From NCBI RefSeq assembly GCF_900176385.1, contig NZ_FWXN01000004.1:247354-311353 (forward strand): a stretch of 64,000 bases of DNA, given 5' to 3'. Within the stretch, counting starts at the first letter, position 1. Every line of letters begins with the position of its first letter. Shown here in pieces: positions 43,676 to 53,070 of this stretch. This stretch comes from Janibacter indicus (GTDB taxonomy: Bacteria > Actinomycetota > Actinomycetes > Actinomycetales > Dermatophilaceae). The notes beneath the pieces are model-generated. The model saw nothing but the letters and a program-made list of their open reading frames with translations. It made no database searches and was not told the DNA's origin. The position numbers and the translations under genes were made by a program.

Positions 43676-45378
43676 TGGGCATCGACGTCGTCGAGGCGAG
43701 CATCGCCTCCCTTCGTGCTGCGCTGGAGTCGGGGGAGACGACGAGCGAGGAGCTGGTCCGCGCCTACCTGGCCCGCATCGAGGCCTACGACTCCGCCGGC
43801 CCACGGCTCAACGCCGTCGTCGTGCCCAACCCCGCGGCCCTCGACGATGCCCGCGCCAGCGATGCCCGCCGGGCGAAGGGGGAGACCCTCGGCCCGCTCG
43901 ACGGCATCCCCTACACGGCCAAGGACTCGTATCTTGCGACGGGGCTCACCTGTGCCAGCGGGTCGCCGGCCTTCGCCGACCTCGTCGCGCAGCGCGATGC
44001 CTTCACCATCGAGCGGCTGCGCGGGGCCGGTGCGGTGCTCATCGGCCTGACCAACATGCCGCCGATGGCCAACGGCGGCATGCAGCGCGGGGTCTACGGC
44101 CGGGCCGAGAGCCCCTACAACGGCGACTTCCTCACCGCGGCCTTCGGCTCCGGCAGCTCCAACGGCTCGGGGACGGCGACGGCGGCGAGCTTCGCGGCCT
44201 TCGGCCTGGGGGAGGAAACCTGGTCCTCCGGGCGGGCACCGGCGAGCAACAACGCGCTGTGTGCCTACACGCCCTCGCGGGGCGTGATCTCGGTGCGGGG
44301 CAACTGGCCGCTCGTGCCGTCGATGGACGTCGTCGTGCCGCACGCGCGGACGATGGCCGACCTGCTCGAGGTGCTCGACGTGGTCGTCGCCGACGACCCG
44401 GACATCACGGGTGACCTGTGGCGCACCCAGCCGTGGATCGAGGTGCCCGCGGCCTCGCAGGTGCGGCCGGGGTCCTACCCGGCGCTCGGCGCGGACGGCG
44501 CGGCGCCGCTGCGCGGGCTGCGGCTCGGCGTGCCGCGGATGTACCTCGGCACCGACGAGGAGGCGGGCACGGGCGTCGGCTTCGGCGGGCCGATCGGCGA
44601 GCGGATCGTGCCGCGGCCGAGCTCCATGGAGCTCTTCGCGGCGGCGCGCGCGGACCTCGAGGCGGCGGGGGCGGAGGTCGTCGAGACCGACTTCCCCGTG
44701 GTGTCCAACTACGACGGTGATCGTGCCGGTGCGCCGACGATCGCGACGCGCGGCCTGCTCCCGGAGGGCTATCTCGAGGAGGAGATCTGGGAGCAGTCGA
44801 TGTGGGGGTGGGAGACCTTCCTGCGGGCCAACGGCGACCCCGCGCTGCACCGGCTCGCCGATGTCGACGGCTCGCGGATATTCCCGCACCCCGAGGGCGC
44901 GCTGCCCGACCGCTACGGCGAGCTCGACTTCGACCTCGCTGACTACGTCGCCCGGGCGCGGCAGGCAGGTGTCGTCGAGGACGTCACGACCCTGCCCCTG
45001 CTCGAAGGGGGTCTGCGTGGCCTGGAGGAGACGCGCCGCGTCGACCTCGAGGCGTGGATGGACGACCTGGGGCTCGACGCGGTGATCTTCCCGGCGGTGG
45101 CCGACGTCGGGCCGGCCGATGCGGATGTGCGTGAGGAGTCGGCCGACCTCGCGTGGCGCAACGGCGTGTGGGTGGCCAACGGCAATCTCGTCCCGCGCCA
45201 CCTCGGCATCCCGACGGTCACGGTGCCGATGGGCACGATGAGCGACATCGGCATGCCGATCGGGTTGACCTTCGCCGGGCGCGGCTGGGACGACAACCGC
45301 CTGCTGACGATCGCGGCGGCCTTCGAGGCGACGGGTCAGCGGCGCACCGAGCCCCCGCGCACGCCGCGGCTGGAGTGA
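43675..45378 (+). CDS. Amidase family protein
   Basis: A 567-residue amidase-signature hydrolase. The Ser-cisSer-Lys triad can be traced: Lys in LDGIPYTAKDSYLATGL, then the glycine/serine-rich FGSGSSNGSGTATAASFAAFGLGEETWSSGRAPAS. It lacks the GatA-specific context and partner genes, so it is more likely a stand-alone amidase acting on small amides. The substrate is unknown. It is coupled to the upstream membrane protein and convergent with the FHA-FtsK gene. Confidence 0.85.
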   Translation: MGIDVVEASIASLRAALESGETTSEELVRAYLARIEAYDSAGPRLNAVVVPNPAALDDARASDARRAKGETLGPLDGIPYTAKDSYLATGLTCASGSPAFADLVAQRDAFTIERLRGAGAVLIGLTNMPPMANGGMQRGVYGRAESPYNGDFLTAAFGSGSSNGSGTATAASFAAFGLGEETWSSGRAPASNNALCAYTPSRGVISVRGNWPLVPSMDVVVPHARTMADLLEVLDVVVADDPDITGDLWRTQPWIEVPAASQVRPGSYPALGADGAAPLRGLRLGVPRMYLGTDEEAGTGVGFGGPIGERIVPRPSSMELFAAARADLEAAGAEVVETDFPVVSNYDGDRAGAPTIATRGLLPEGYLEEEIWEQSMWGWETFLRANGDPALHRLADVDGSRIFPHPEGALPDRYGELDFDLADYVARARQAGVVEDVTTLPLLEGGLRGLEETRRVDLEAWMDDLGLDAVIFPAVADVGPADADVREESADLAWRNGVWVANGNLVPRHLGIPTVTVPMGTMSDIGMPIGLTFAGRGWDDNRLLTIAAAFEATGQRRTEPPRTPRLE

Positions 45379-45415
45379 ATCTGCCGGTCTCCGGTTGAGT
45401 GGGTTGAGGTATCTC

Positions 45416-45433
45416 CGACCGTCTATCCGGTCG
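45416..45433. terminator. Weak hairpin between convergent amidase and FHA-FtsK genes
   Basis: CGACCG and CGGTCG pair around a TCTATC loop, overlapping the last codons of the FHA-FtsK gene. It could stop transcripts from both sides, but the stem is short. Confidence 0.25.
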
Positions 45434-48400
45434 TGGGCACCTCGACCCGTGGGAGGGCGACCTGCACCTCATCCGCTGCCCCGTCGACGACGAGGTATCC
45501 CCGACCGGCCACGCGCGGCAGGGGCGGGACCCGCAGGCCGAGCGCGTCGCCGTCTGACCGGGCCGACGGCTGGAGGAGCAGGCCGGTGCGGGTGCGCGCG
45601 AGGTCGGAGACCAGCCCGCGCACCTGGCCGACGGCCGTCTGGGTGGCCGTCGCGCCGATGACCAGCCCGCGGTCGGCGTCGAGACGACGCAGGATCTCCT
45701 TGAGCACGTCGGCGACGGGTGCGCCCTCGAGCCGGTCGAGGTCGTCGGCGATGACCGCGAGGTCGGGGTGCTGCTGGCGCAGGGCGATCAACTCGTCCCG
45801 GTCATCCGCACCGAGGACCGGGCAGTCGAGCCCGTCGGCGATCGCCCCCGAGCCGATGACGACGAGTGGCTGCCCGGAGGCGACCACCTGGCGGGCGAGC
45901 AGTGACAGCGCCGTCGATCGACCGCTGCGCGGCGGGCCGCAGACGAGGAACCGCCGCGCGCCGTCGGTGCGCCACACCACCGGGTCGCGACCGGAGCCGC
46001 CGAGCCCGAGCGGGATCCGCTCCCGCGCCGCTGCGGGTAGCACGTCGAGCGGCACCGACCCGGGGAGCTCCTCGACGACCCACGGGGGTGCGGCCGCTTC
46101 GCCCCCTCCAGAGGAGGCAAGTGACGGCAGCGCCACCTGCACGAGGTCGCCGCCCGGCTGGAGCCGAGCCCGACCGGGGACGAGCCGGTCCGAGACCTCG
46201 GTGCGGGTGAGTCCGGCCAGGGCGGCATCGCCCCGGTCGCTCAGGTGCAGCACGAGGCGGGTGCCGACGAGGGAGGAGACCCGGCCGGACAGCAGCTCGC
46301 GGCCACCTGCGACGACGACGCGCAGCCCGAGGGCGACGCCGTCGCGCATGAGCGTCTCGAGGGTCTCGGCAGTTTCCCCGAGGTCGAGCGAGCCGCGCGG
46401 CCGCGTCACCCGGCCCCAGCCGTCGATCGCCAGGAGCAGGTGCGGCGGGGGAGGCGGACCCCCTTCGCTCTCGTGGGTGGCCCACCACGCGTCGAGAGTC
46501 GGGTGACCACTGGCCCGCAGTGCTGCTCGCCGCACCGAGAGGTCGGACTCCAGACGCTCGAGGAAGCGCCCCACGACCGTCGGCTCCTCCCCGTCGACGA
46601 TGCTCCCGACGTGCGGCAGGGCGGACAGCCCAGCCAACCGCGCAGACCCGTCACCGACGACCTGCACCTGCAGCCGGTCGGCCGACCACCGGTGCGCGGC
46701 GGCGGTGACGAGCGAGGCGAGGGCCGTGGTCCGACCTGAGCCGGGACCGCCGACGAGCATCCAGTGACCGTCGGTGGTCGCCCACTCCAGCCGTGACTGG
46801 CGCTGCTGCGCCGGCAGGTCCACGAGGCCAAAGGGAGCCCCCGTCACCTCGTCGTCGGGCAGCCGCGCCGCCTCGATGGTCTCCGGCAGCGGCGGCAGCC
46901 AGGGTCGGTGGGGCGCCGGGATGGCCAGCGACTGCGCCACCCGGGTCATCGTGCGGGCAAGGCGCTGCAGGTCGGTCGGCCCGAGGTCGTCGACGACGGG
47001 CGGCGCGGGCCAGGCCTCGCCGGGGCGGCGCACGAGCAGCGCCCCGCCGACACCGGCGGCGTGCCCGGCGACCCGGCCCGTCTGGAAGGCGCGGGGCGGA
47101 CCGCCACCGGTGCTCGCCAGGGCCCGGCCCGGCGCAGTCTCGGGGATCTCGGCCGCGTCGGGGCAGCCGATGACGTCGTCGCTGTCGGCGCGGTCGCGCA
47201 CGCGCAGCGCGATGCGCAGGTTGACGTTGGCCTTGATGTCCGCGGAGACGATGCCGCCGGGTCGCTGGGTCGCGAGCACGAGGTGCACGCCGAGCGAGCG
47301 GCCCACGGCGGCGATGCGCATGAGGTGGGCCATGACGTCGGGCTGCTCCTCGGCGAGCATGCGGAACTCGTCGATGACGATCATCAGCCGGGGCAGCGGG
47401 TCGCCGCGGTGGTCGTCGATGTCCTTGGCCCCCGATGCGGCGAGGACGTGCTCGCGGCGGGTCAGCTCGGCGTCGAGGCTGGTCAGGGCGCGTTCGGCCG
47501 CGGCGGGGTCGAGGTCGGTGAGCATGCCGACGGTGTGCGGCAGCCGGGCGCACTCGGCGAAGGCCGCCCCGCCCTTGTAGTCGACGAGGACGAAGGTCAT
47601 CTCCTCCGGCGACAGGTGCGCCGCGAGCGCCGCGACCCAGCTCTGGAGGAACTCGGACTTGCCCGACCCGGTCGTGCCGGCGACGAGGGCGTGCGGCCCG
47701 TCGCGCCGCAGGTCGATGCGGAAGTCCCCGTCGCCCGCCGATCCGACGGTGACCTCGAGGTCCACACCTCGTTCCCACCGGGCGCAGATCTCCTCCCCGT
47801 CGTCGGGGGAGAGGTCGAGCAGGTCGACGAGCCGCGCGGTGCCGGGCAGGGCCCCGCCCCGCGCGTCGGGGGTGGCGTCGCGCAGCGGGGTCAGGGCCGC
47901 GGCGAGGCGTCGCGCCCACGCATCACCCGTGCCGTCGACGACACCGCTCGCCGCCTCCTGGCCGGCGACGAGCAGCCGTACCCGGTCGCCGTCGAGGGCG
48001 GCGACGGCCCTGGCCTCGTGCGGCAGCTGGTCGGGGGTGTCGGCGAGGGCGATGACGAGGACGCGGGCGGGACCCCCTTCGCTCATGATCGTGCGCAGAC
48101 CTGGGTCGGTGCGCCGGTCCCCGACACCGTCGACCACGACGACGTGGGCCACCGGCAGCGGGTCGCCCTCGCGGCGCCGCTCGGGCGCGGTGGTGGCCCG
48201 TTCGGCGGCGAGACGGGCCAGGCCGGCGAGCAGCGCGGCCCCGGACTCGCGGTCGGTGGCGATGCGCGCCGACTCGGGCACGTCGTCGTGGGCCCGCAGG
48301 TGGACCAGCCCGGCGAAGGGGGACCACCACCCGTCGTCGTCCCCGACGACGCTCACCTGCACGTCGTGGTGCGAGTGGAGCGCGGTGAGCTGGCCGAGCA

Positions 48401-49574
48401 GGTGCCGAGCGAGCCGGTCGCGGGTGGCCGGCCGGCCGGCGATGCCGAGCACGCCGACCTCGGCGAGGTCGACGGACAGGGGGACGTCGTCGAGCACGGG
48501 GTGCTCGCGGGCACCGGCCCGGTGCTCGACCTCGATCATTGCGGGCAGGGCGCCGAGGCCGAGCCGCAGGCACAGGTGCTCGTCGTGCTGGGGACGCCTC
48601 TCCCACAGGCGTGCCGAGTCCCCACGGGCCGCATCGAGCAGCGCCGACGCGTCGGGTGCCGACCGCAGGCGGTGGCGTCGTTCGGCGCGCAGCGCGGCGG
48701 CGAGCCGCTCACCCGTGGCGGCCCGGTCGCGGACCCACTGGGCGTGGGCCTCACGGTGCTCGCGTCGCGAGGTCGTGCGGTCGGACAGGGTGGAGCCGAG
48801 GACGAGCAGCGGTGAGAGCAGGCCGAAGAGCAGCATCCGCGGCCCGAAGAACAGCGCGAGCAGCCCGGCGAAGGGCAGCGGCAGCAGCACCATGAGCCAG
48901 GGGATGCGGCGGCGGGCCGATGCGGTCGGCTCGGGTGGGAGCCGGATGGTCGCGGGTGCCGTCGGCTGGGGCAGGTGGGGCGTGGGGTTGACCGCGAGGG
49001 TCCCGTCGCCGCTCGGGGTGCGCCTGGCGGGTCGCTGGCGGTGGGCCTCGACGGCGAAGGTCGTGTGCCCGGCGATCACCCGGCTGCCGGAGCGGACGCG
49101 GGCGCCGTCGGTGGGCAGCGGCGCCTCGTCGACGGTGGTGCCGTTGGTCGTGCCGAGGTCGCGGACGTGGACGCCGTCGCGGTCGACGGTGAGCTCGACG
49201 TGCTCGCGGGAGAGGGCGTCGTCGGCGACCCGCATCGTCGCGGCATCGCCACGGCCGATGGTGTGCCGACCGGGCGTGAGCTCCAGGGTGCGTCCGGCGT
49301 CGGGTCCGCTCAGCGACACCAGGCGAAGGGGGGCCCGGCTCGCCTCTGTCGCAGCGGTATCCGTGGCACCGATGATGAGCTCGGCCCCGTCGAGGAGGGG
49401 CGGCAACCCGAGCGGAGCATCGGGCGCGAGGGCCTCGCCGCGGACGGTGGCGGTCGCGGGGGCGTGCCCGGTCGCGGCGAGCAGGTCGCCGAGCGTGTGG
49501 TGCGTCTCGGCGCGCACGTCGATCGTCTCGGGCCCCCCGCTGCCGGTGTCGATGATCGTCATCCGCAGCTGCAT
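45423..49574 (-). CDS. FHA-FtsK/SpoIIIE ATPase, EssC/EccC-like
   Basis: A 1383-residue membrane ATPase related to type VII secretion motors. It starts with a ubiquitin-like region, then an FHA domain (HTIGRGDAATMRVADDALSREHVEL, RDLGTTNGTTVDE), then two membrane helices near residue 230-270. Three FtsK modules follow: the first has GTTGSGKSEFLQ and LVDYKGGAAF; the second and third read GGPGSGRTTAL and GPPRSGRSTAL, with Arg for the P-loop Lys, so only module 1 looks catalytic. TACGGT lies 6 bases before the ATG. No EccB, EccD or mycosin is adjacent. Confidence 0.85.
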   Translation of the reverse strand: MQLRMTIIDTGSGGPETIDVRAETHHTLGDLLAATGHAPATATVRGEALAPDAPLGLPPLLDGAELIIGATDTAATEASRAPLRLVSLSGPDAGRTLELTPGRHTIGRGDAATMRVADDALSREHVELTVDRDGVHVRDLGTTNGTTVDEAPLPTDGARVRSGSRVIAGHTTFAVEAHRQRPARRTPSGDGTLAVNPTPHLPQPTAPATIRLPPEPTASARRRIPWLMVLLPLPFAGLLALFFGPRMLLFGLLSPLLVLGSTLSDRTTSRREHREAHAQWVRDRAATGERLAAALRAERRHRLRSAPDASALLDAARGDSARLWERRPQHDEHLCLRLGLGALPAMIEVEHRAGAREHPVLDDVPLSVDLAEVGVLGIAGRPATRDRLARHLLGQLTALHSHHDVQVSVVGDDDGWWSPFAGLVHLRAHDDVPESARIATDRESGAALLAGLARLAAERATTAPERRREGDPLPVAHVVVVDGVGDRRTDPGLRTIMSEGGPARVLVIALADTPDQLPHEARAVAALDGDRVRLLVAGQEAASGVVDGTGDAWARRLAAALTPLRDATPDARGGALPGTARLVDLLDLSPDDGEEICARWERGVDLEVTVGSAGDGDFRIDLRRDGPHALVAGTTGSGKSEFLQSWVAALAAHLSPEEMTFVLVDYKGGAAFAECARLPHTVGMLTDLDPAAAERALTSLDAELTRREHVLAASGAKDIDDHRGDPLPRLMIVIDEFRMLAEEQPDVMAHLMRIAAVGRSLGVHLVLATQRPGGIVSADIKANVNLRIALRVRDRADSDDVIGCPDAAEIPETAPGRALASTGGGPPRAFQTGRVAGHAAGVGGALLVRRPGEAWPAPPVVDDLGPTDLQRLARTMTRVAQSLAIPAPHRPWLPPLPETIEAARLPDDEVTGAPFGLVDLPAQQRQSRLEWATTDGHWMLVGGPGSGRTTALASLVTAAAHRWSADRLQVQVVGDGSARLAGLSALPHVGSIVDGEEPTVVGRFLERLESDLSVRRAALRASGHPTLDAWWATHESEGGPPPPPHLLLAIDGWGRVTRPRGSLDLGETAETLETLMRDGVALGLRVVVAGGRELLSGRVSSLVGTRLVLHLSDRGDAALAGLTRTEVSDRLVPGRARLQPGGDLVQVALPSLASSGGGEAAAPPWVVEELPGSVPLDVLPAAARERIPLGLGGSGRDPVVWRTDGARRFLVCGPPRSGRSTALSLLARQVVASGQPLVVIGSGAIADGLDCPVLGADDRDELIALRQQHPDLAVIADDLDRLEGAPVADVLKEILRRLDADRGLVIGATATQTAVGQVRGLVSDLARTRTGLLLQPSARSDGDALGLRVPPLPRVAGRGYLVVDGAADEVQVALPRVEVPTTG

Positions 49575-49580
49575 GACGGC

Positions 49581-49586
49581 ACCGTA
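49581..49586 (-). promoter_or_regulatory. -10 box of leaderless FHA-FtsK gene
   Basis: TACGGT on the minus strand, 6 bases before ATG 49574. Confidence 0.45.
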
Positions 49587-49626
49587 GGTCGATCCGGGTC
49601 AGCGCCGCCGAGAGTTGTCCACAGGA

Positions 49627-50223
49627 TCAGTCGTCGAGACCCCGAGCTGCCAGGGCATCACCCATCGCATCCGCCCGCCGGAGCGCGCCGACGATGAGCG
49701 GCACGGCGAAGGCGCGTGGGCTGGCGGCGAGACCCCGCGCGTGCTGCGCCTCGCGCACGCGCCGCCCCAGGTCGATGACCTGCGGCACGGCGCGGATCGC
49801 CAGCTGGAGCATCAGGCCCACCCGCTCGGGGTTGACCCCGACCCGCCGCAGGGGGCCGCACACCCGCACGACGACGTCGATGAGGTCGGTGGTGCGCGTC
49901 GTCAGCGTCACGAGGTTGGCGAGCAGCACGAGCGCGACGAGCACCCCGACGATGACGACGGCCCGCTGCCACCCCGCGACGACCGTCTGGAAGATCGCCA
50001 GCGGCACCATGACGAGCAGCAGCGGCCGCAGCATCTGCAGCAGCACCCGCACGGGCATCCGGGCCACGGCGTAGCCGGCCAGCACGACGAGCAGCGCACC
50101 GCCGGTGACCAGCGGCGAGCGGACGAAGGGGGAGGCCACGCCCACGAGCAGGAGCGCGAGGAGCTTCGCCCCGGCCGGCAGCCGGTGCAGGACCGAGTCG
50201 CCCTCGCGGTAGAGCCCGATCAC
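49627..50223 (-). CDS. bioN: Energy-coupling factor transmembrane protein EcfT/BioN
   Basis: A 198-residue membrane protein, last gene of the biotin operon. It opens VIGLYREGDSVLHRLPAGAKLLALLLVG, as in EcfT proteins, and carries the coupling helices with ARGLAASPRAFAVPLIVGAL and RRADAMGDALAARGL, the A-R-G motifs that contact the ATPase. Four or five hydrophobic segments are visible. GTG 50223 overlaps the bioM stop. With BioY and BioM it forms a dedicated group I ECF biotin importer. Confidence 0.9.
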   Translation of the reverse strand: MIGLYREGDSVLHRLPAGAKLLALLLVGVASPFVRSPLVTGGALLVVLAGYAVARMPVRVLLQMLRPLLLVMVPLAIFQTVVAGWQRAVVIVGVLVALVLLANLVTLTTRTTDLIDVVVRVCGPLRRVGVNPERVGLMLQLAIRAVPQVIDLGRRVREAQHARGLAASPRAFAVPLIVGALRRADAMGDALAARGLDD

Positions 50224-50909
50224 CGGTCGTCGTCCATGAGCCGCAGGTAGTGGGCGATCGCGTCGGCGGGCGTGCCGTCGTGCACGAGCCGGCTGCGGTC
50301 GAAGACGAGCACCCGGTCGAAGTCCGCGAGCAGGTCGAGGTGGTGGGTCACGAGGACGACCTGCTGGGGCAGACCCCGCACGACCTCGGCGACCCGCCGC
50401 GCGTTGCGGATGTCGAGCAGCGTCGTCGGCTCGTCCATGACGAGCAGGTCGGGCTCGGTGACGAGCACGGCCGCCAGGGCGAGCAGCTGCTTCTGCCCGC
50501 CGCTCAGTAGGTGCGCCGGGTGGTCGCCGCGACCGGCGAGACCGTGGGCGGCCAGGGCCGCCTGAACCCGGGCGTCGACCTCGGTGCGGGTCAGCCCCCT
50601 TCGTCGCAGGCTGAAGGCGACGTCCTCGGCGACGGTCGGCATGACGATCTGCGCGTCGGGGTCGGTGAAGCAGAAGCCGACCCGCCGCCGCACCTCCTTG
50701 CCCTGCCGCGCGGTGTCGAGCCCGTCGAGGGTCACCGTGCCCTGCTCGGGCACGACGAGCCCGTTGAGCATCCGGGCGAAGGTCGACTTGCCGGAGCCGT
50801 TGGCCCCGATGACCCCGACCCGCTGCTCGGTCAGCCGCACGGTCACGTCGCGCAGCACCGGCGCGCCGCCGTCGAAGCCGTGCGTCACGTCGCGCACGTC
50901 GATCAGCAT
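50220..50909 (-). CDS. bioM: ECF transporter ATP-binding protein BioM
   Basis: A 229-residue ABC ATPase with Walker A GANGSGKST, Q-loop FTDPDAQIVMPTVAED (the ECF-type DPDxQ), signature LSGGQKQLLALA, Walker B LLVMDEPT and switch His in LVTHHLDLLADF. It powers biotin import with BioN and BioY. Its start lies inside the 3-prime end of the thiolase gene, so it is translationally coupled to it. Confidence 0.92.
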   Translation of the reverse strand: MLIDVRDVTHGFDGGAPVLRDVTVRLTEQRVGVIGANGSGKSTFARMLNGLVVPEQGTVTLDGLDTARQGKEVRRRVGFCFTDPDAQIVMPTVAEDVAFSLRRRGLTRTEVDARVQAALAAHGLAGRGDHPAHLLSGGQKQLLALAAVLVTEPDLLVMDEPTTLLDIRNARRVAEVVRGLPQQVVLVTHHLDLLADFDRVLVFDRSRLVHDGTPADAIAHYLRLMDDDR

Positions 50910-52096
50910 GCCTGCACCACCATCGCCACTCCCTGCCCGCCGCCGGCGGCGATCGCCGCGAGGCCCAGTCGCCCTTCGAGGCTCCCTTCGAGGCTCCTCC
51001 GTCGCACCTCAGGACGGCGCCTCCGTCGCACCTCAGGGAGCGAAGAGCCCACCAGCTGGTGGAAGAGCCGCACGACGAGCACGGCCCCGGAGGCTCCCCA
51101 CGGGTGACCCAGTGCCAGCGCCCCACCCTCGGCACACACGCGAAGGGGGTCGACCCCCAGCTCGTCGCAGCACGCCAGGACCTGCCCGGCGAAGGCCTCG
51201 TTGATCTCGATGGCGTCGAGGTCGTCGAGCCCGATCCCGCTGCGCTGCAGGGCGATCCGCGTCGCGGGGACGAGCCCGCGGCCGGGGCGGCTCGGCTCGA
51301 CGCCGGCCGTCGCTGTGGCGAGGATGCGCAGCCCCGGCGCCCCTAGGCGCTCGTGGGTCGCCGCGTCGACGACCGCGACGGCGGCGGCGCCGTCGCTGAT
51401 GCCGCAGGAGTTGCCGGCGGTCACGCTCCCTTCGTCGCGGAAGGCCGGTCGCAGCCGCGCCAGCTTGTCGACCGTGAGCGTCGCCTTGGGCCGGTCGTCG
51501 CGGGTCAAGCCGGCGACGGCGACAACTTCCGCGTCGAAGGCCCCCGCCTCCCGCGCGGCCACAGCCCGCGCGTGCGACCGGGCCGCGTACTCGTCCTGGC
51601 GCTCGCGGGTGACGCCGGCCTCGTGCGCGAGCAGGTCGTTGGCCACGCCCATCTCGGGGTCGTCCCACCCCGCCGGCGCGAAGGGAGCCCGCTCGTAGCG
51701 CACCGGGTCGGCACCGTCGACGGGTGGCCAGTGCCGCCACGGGGCCGTGCTCACCGACTCCACGCCGCCGGCGAGCACGGCGCTCGCGCCGCCGCGCACG
51801 AGCGAGACAGCGACGTCGATCGCGGCCAGACCGCTCGCGCACTGCCGGTCGACGGTGAGCGCGGGGACGGTGACGGGCAGCCCGGCCGCCAGCGACGCGG
51901 AGCGGGCCACGTCACCGCCGGGGCCCATGCAGTTGCCGAGCACGACGTCGCTGACGTCCTCCGGTGCCAGGCCGGAGCGGTCGAGGGTCGCGGCGAGCAC
52001 GGGTCCGGCGAGCTGGTCGGCGGTGACCCCGGCGAGGGAGCGCCCGGCGGTGCCGATGGCCGAGCGGGCCGCGGCGACGATCACCGGGGCACTCAT
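50903..52096 (-). CDS. Thiolase-family protein in the biotin operon, unusual active site
   Basis: A 397-residue thiolase with the acyl-accepting Cys86 in VDRQCASGLAAID, the NEAFAGQVL motif and GHPWGASGA. Two oddities stand out. The second catalytic cysteine of the C-terminal CxGGG loop is replaced: the sequence reads AIAAGGGQG. Just before it, an Arg-rich insert of about 22 residues (SLPEVRRRRRPEVRRRSLEG) is encoded by short direct repeats. Thiolases normally make or cleave 3-ketoacyl-CoA. It lies between a ligase and bioM with overlapping ends, so it is co-translated with biotin uptake genes. Its reaction is unknown. Confidence 0.8.
   Translation of the reverse strand: MSAPVIVAAARSAIGTAGRSLAGVTADQLAGPVLAATLDRSGLAPEDVSDVVLGNCMGPGGDVARSASLAAGLPVTVPALTVDRQCASGLAAIDVAVSLVRGGASAVLAGGVESVSTAPWRHWPPVDGADPVRYERAPFAPAGWDDPEMGVANDLLAHEAGVTRERQDEYAARSHARAVAAREAGAFDAEVVAVAGLTRDDRPKATLTVDKLARLRPAFRDEGSVTAGNSCGISDGAAAVAVVDAATHERLGAPGLRILATATAGVEPSRPGRGLVPATRIALQRSGIGLDDLDAIEINEAFAGQVLACCDELGVDPLRVCAEGGALALGHPWGASGAVLVVRLFHQLVGSSLPEVRRRRRPEVRRRSLEGSLEGRLGLAAIAAGGGQGVAMVVQAC
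50972..51037 (-). repeat. Direct repeats inserted in-frame in the thiolase gene
   Basis: Two tandem 12-base units CCCTTCGAGGCT (50972-50983, 50984-50995) are followed by two copies of an 18-base unit CCTCCGTCGCACCTCAGG (50996-51013 and 51020-51037). The minus strand of the 18-base unit resembles the intergenic repeat at 16777-16796. They encode the Arg-rich insert without breaking the frame. Confidence 0.8.
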
Positions 52097-53070
52097 CGGG
52101 CAGCCGCCAGGGCCTCGCGGACGGCATCGCGGTCGACCTTGTCGTGCCGGGTGCGGGGGAGTGCGGGCAGGTGCAGCCAGCGGCGCGGCCGCTGGGCGGG
52201 AGCGAGCTGCTCGCGGGCGAGGGAGGTGAGGCGCTGCACGTCACCAGCATCGGTCACGGCTGCGGCGACGACCTCACCGAGGTCGGGGTGCGGCAGCCCG
52301 ACGACGACCACGTCACCGCGCGCCAGGGGACGCAGCACGCCCTCGATGTCGGCGACCCGCACGGTCGCGCCGGCCGTCGTGATCCCGCCAGCGCGTCCGT
52401 GGACGATCACGCGACCGTCGACGACCTCGCCGCGGTCGCCGACGGTGACCCAGCCCCCTTCGCCTCGCAGCTCGTGGCCCGGCTCGAGGTAGCCGGCGCT
52501 GACATAGGGGGAGCGGACCCACAGCTCGCCGTCGCGCGCTGCGACGTCGACGCCCGGGAAGGGCCGCAGGTCGCCCGCGTGCTCGCCCCATGCGACGAAG
52601 GACAGCTCCGCCGCCCCGTAGTAGTGGTGCAGCCGCCCACCCGCGGTCGTCACCGCGGCGGCGGTCGCCTCGTCGACGCGGTCACCAGCGACGACGAGGA
52701 TGCGGCCGGCGAGGTCGGCCCCGTCCGCCAGCAGCCGACGAAGGGAGGTCGGCGTCAGGTGCGCATGGGTCGCCTCGGCGAGGCTCGAGGCGAGGCGCGC
52801 GCCGACCCAGCGGGCGTGGACGGTGGCGAAGAGGTTCATCGTCGCCGTGACCGGACCGGGCACCCACACCCGGCTCGCGGAGGTCGTGCCGGTGAGCTCG
52901 GCGACCGCGGCGAAGGAATCGGTCCACGACGCCGTCGTCCGCACGACGGTCCGGGGCGCGCCGGAGGTGCCGGAGGTCGGCAGCGCGACGAGCCGCCCCT
53001 GCCGGTCGGCCTCGACGAAGGCCGCGACCGGGTCCGTCGCCGTCAGGACGTGGACCTCAGACGAGGGCAT
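52093..53070 (-). CDS. Short AMP-dependent acyl ligase in the biotin operon
   Basis: A 325-residue adenylate-forming enzyme that starts almost at the P-loop: RLVALPTSGTSGAPRTVVRT near residues 26-45. The YYGAAELSF motif, the GWVTVGDRGEV hinge region and the C-terminal lysine in RTRHDKVDRDAVREAL are present. Normal acyl-CoA ligases carry about 150 more residues in front, so this is a MenE-like short form. The stop overlaps the thiolase start and the start overlaps bioY by 14 bases. A carboxylate such as a biotin precursor or catabolite is a possible substrate, an inference from context. Confidence 0.8.
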   Translation of the reverse strand: MPSSEVHVLTATDPVAAFVEADRQGRLVALPTSGTSGAPRTVVRTTASWTDSFAAVAELTGTTSASRVWVPGPVTATMNLFATVHARWVGARLASSLAEATHAHLTPTSLRRLLADGADLAGRILVVAGDRVDEATAAAVTTAGGRLHHYYGAAELSFVAWGEHAGDLRPFPGVDVAARDGELWVRSPYVSAGYLEPGHELRGEGGWVTVGDRGEVVDGRVIVHGRAGGITTAGATVRVADIEGVLRPLARGDVVVVGLPHPDLGEVVAAAVTDAGDVQRLTSLAREQLAPAQRPRRWLHLPALPRTRHDKVDRDAVREALAAAR

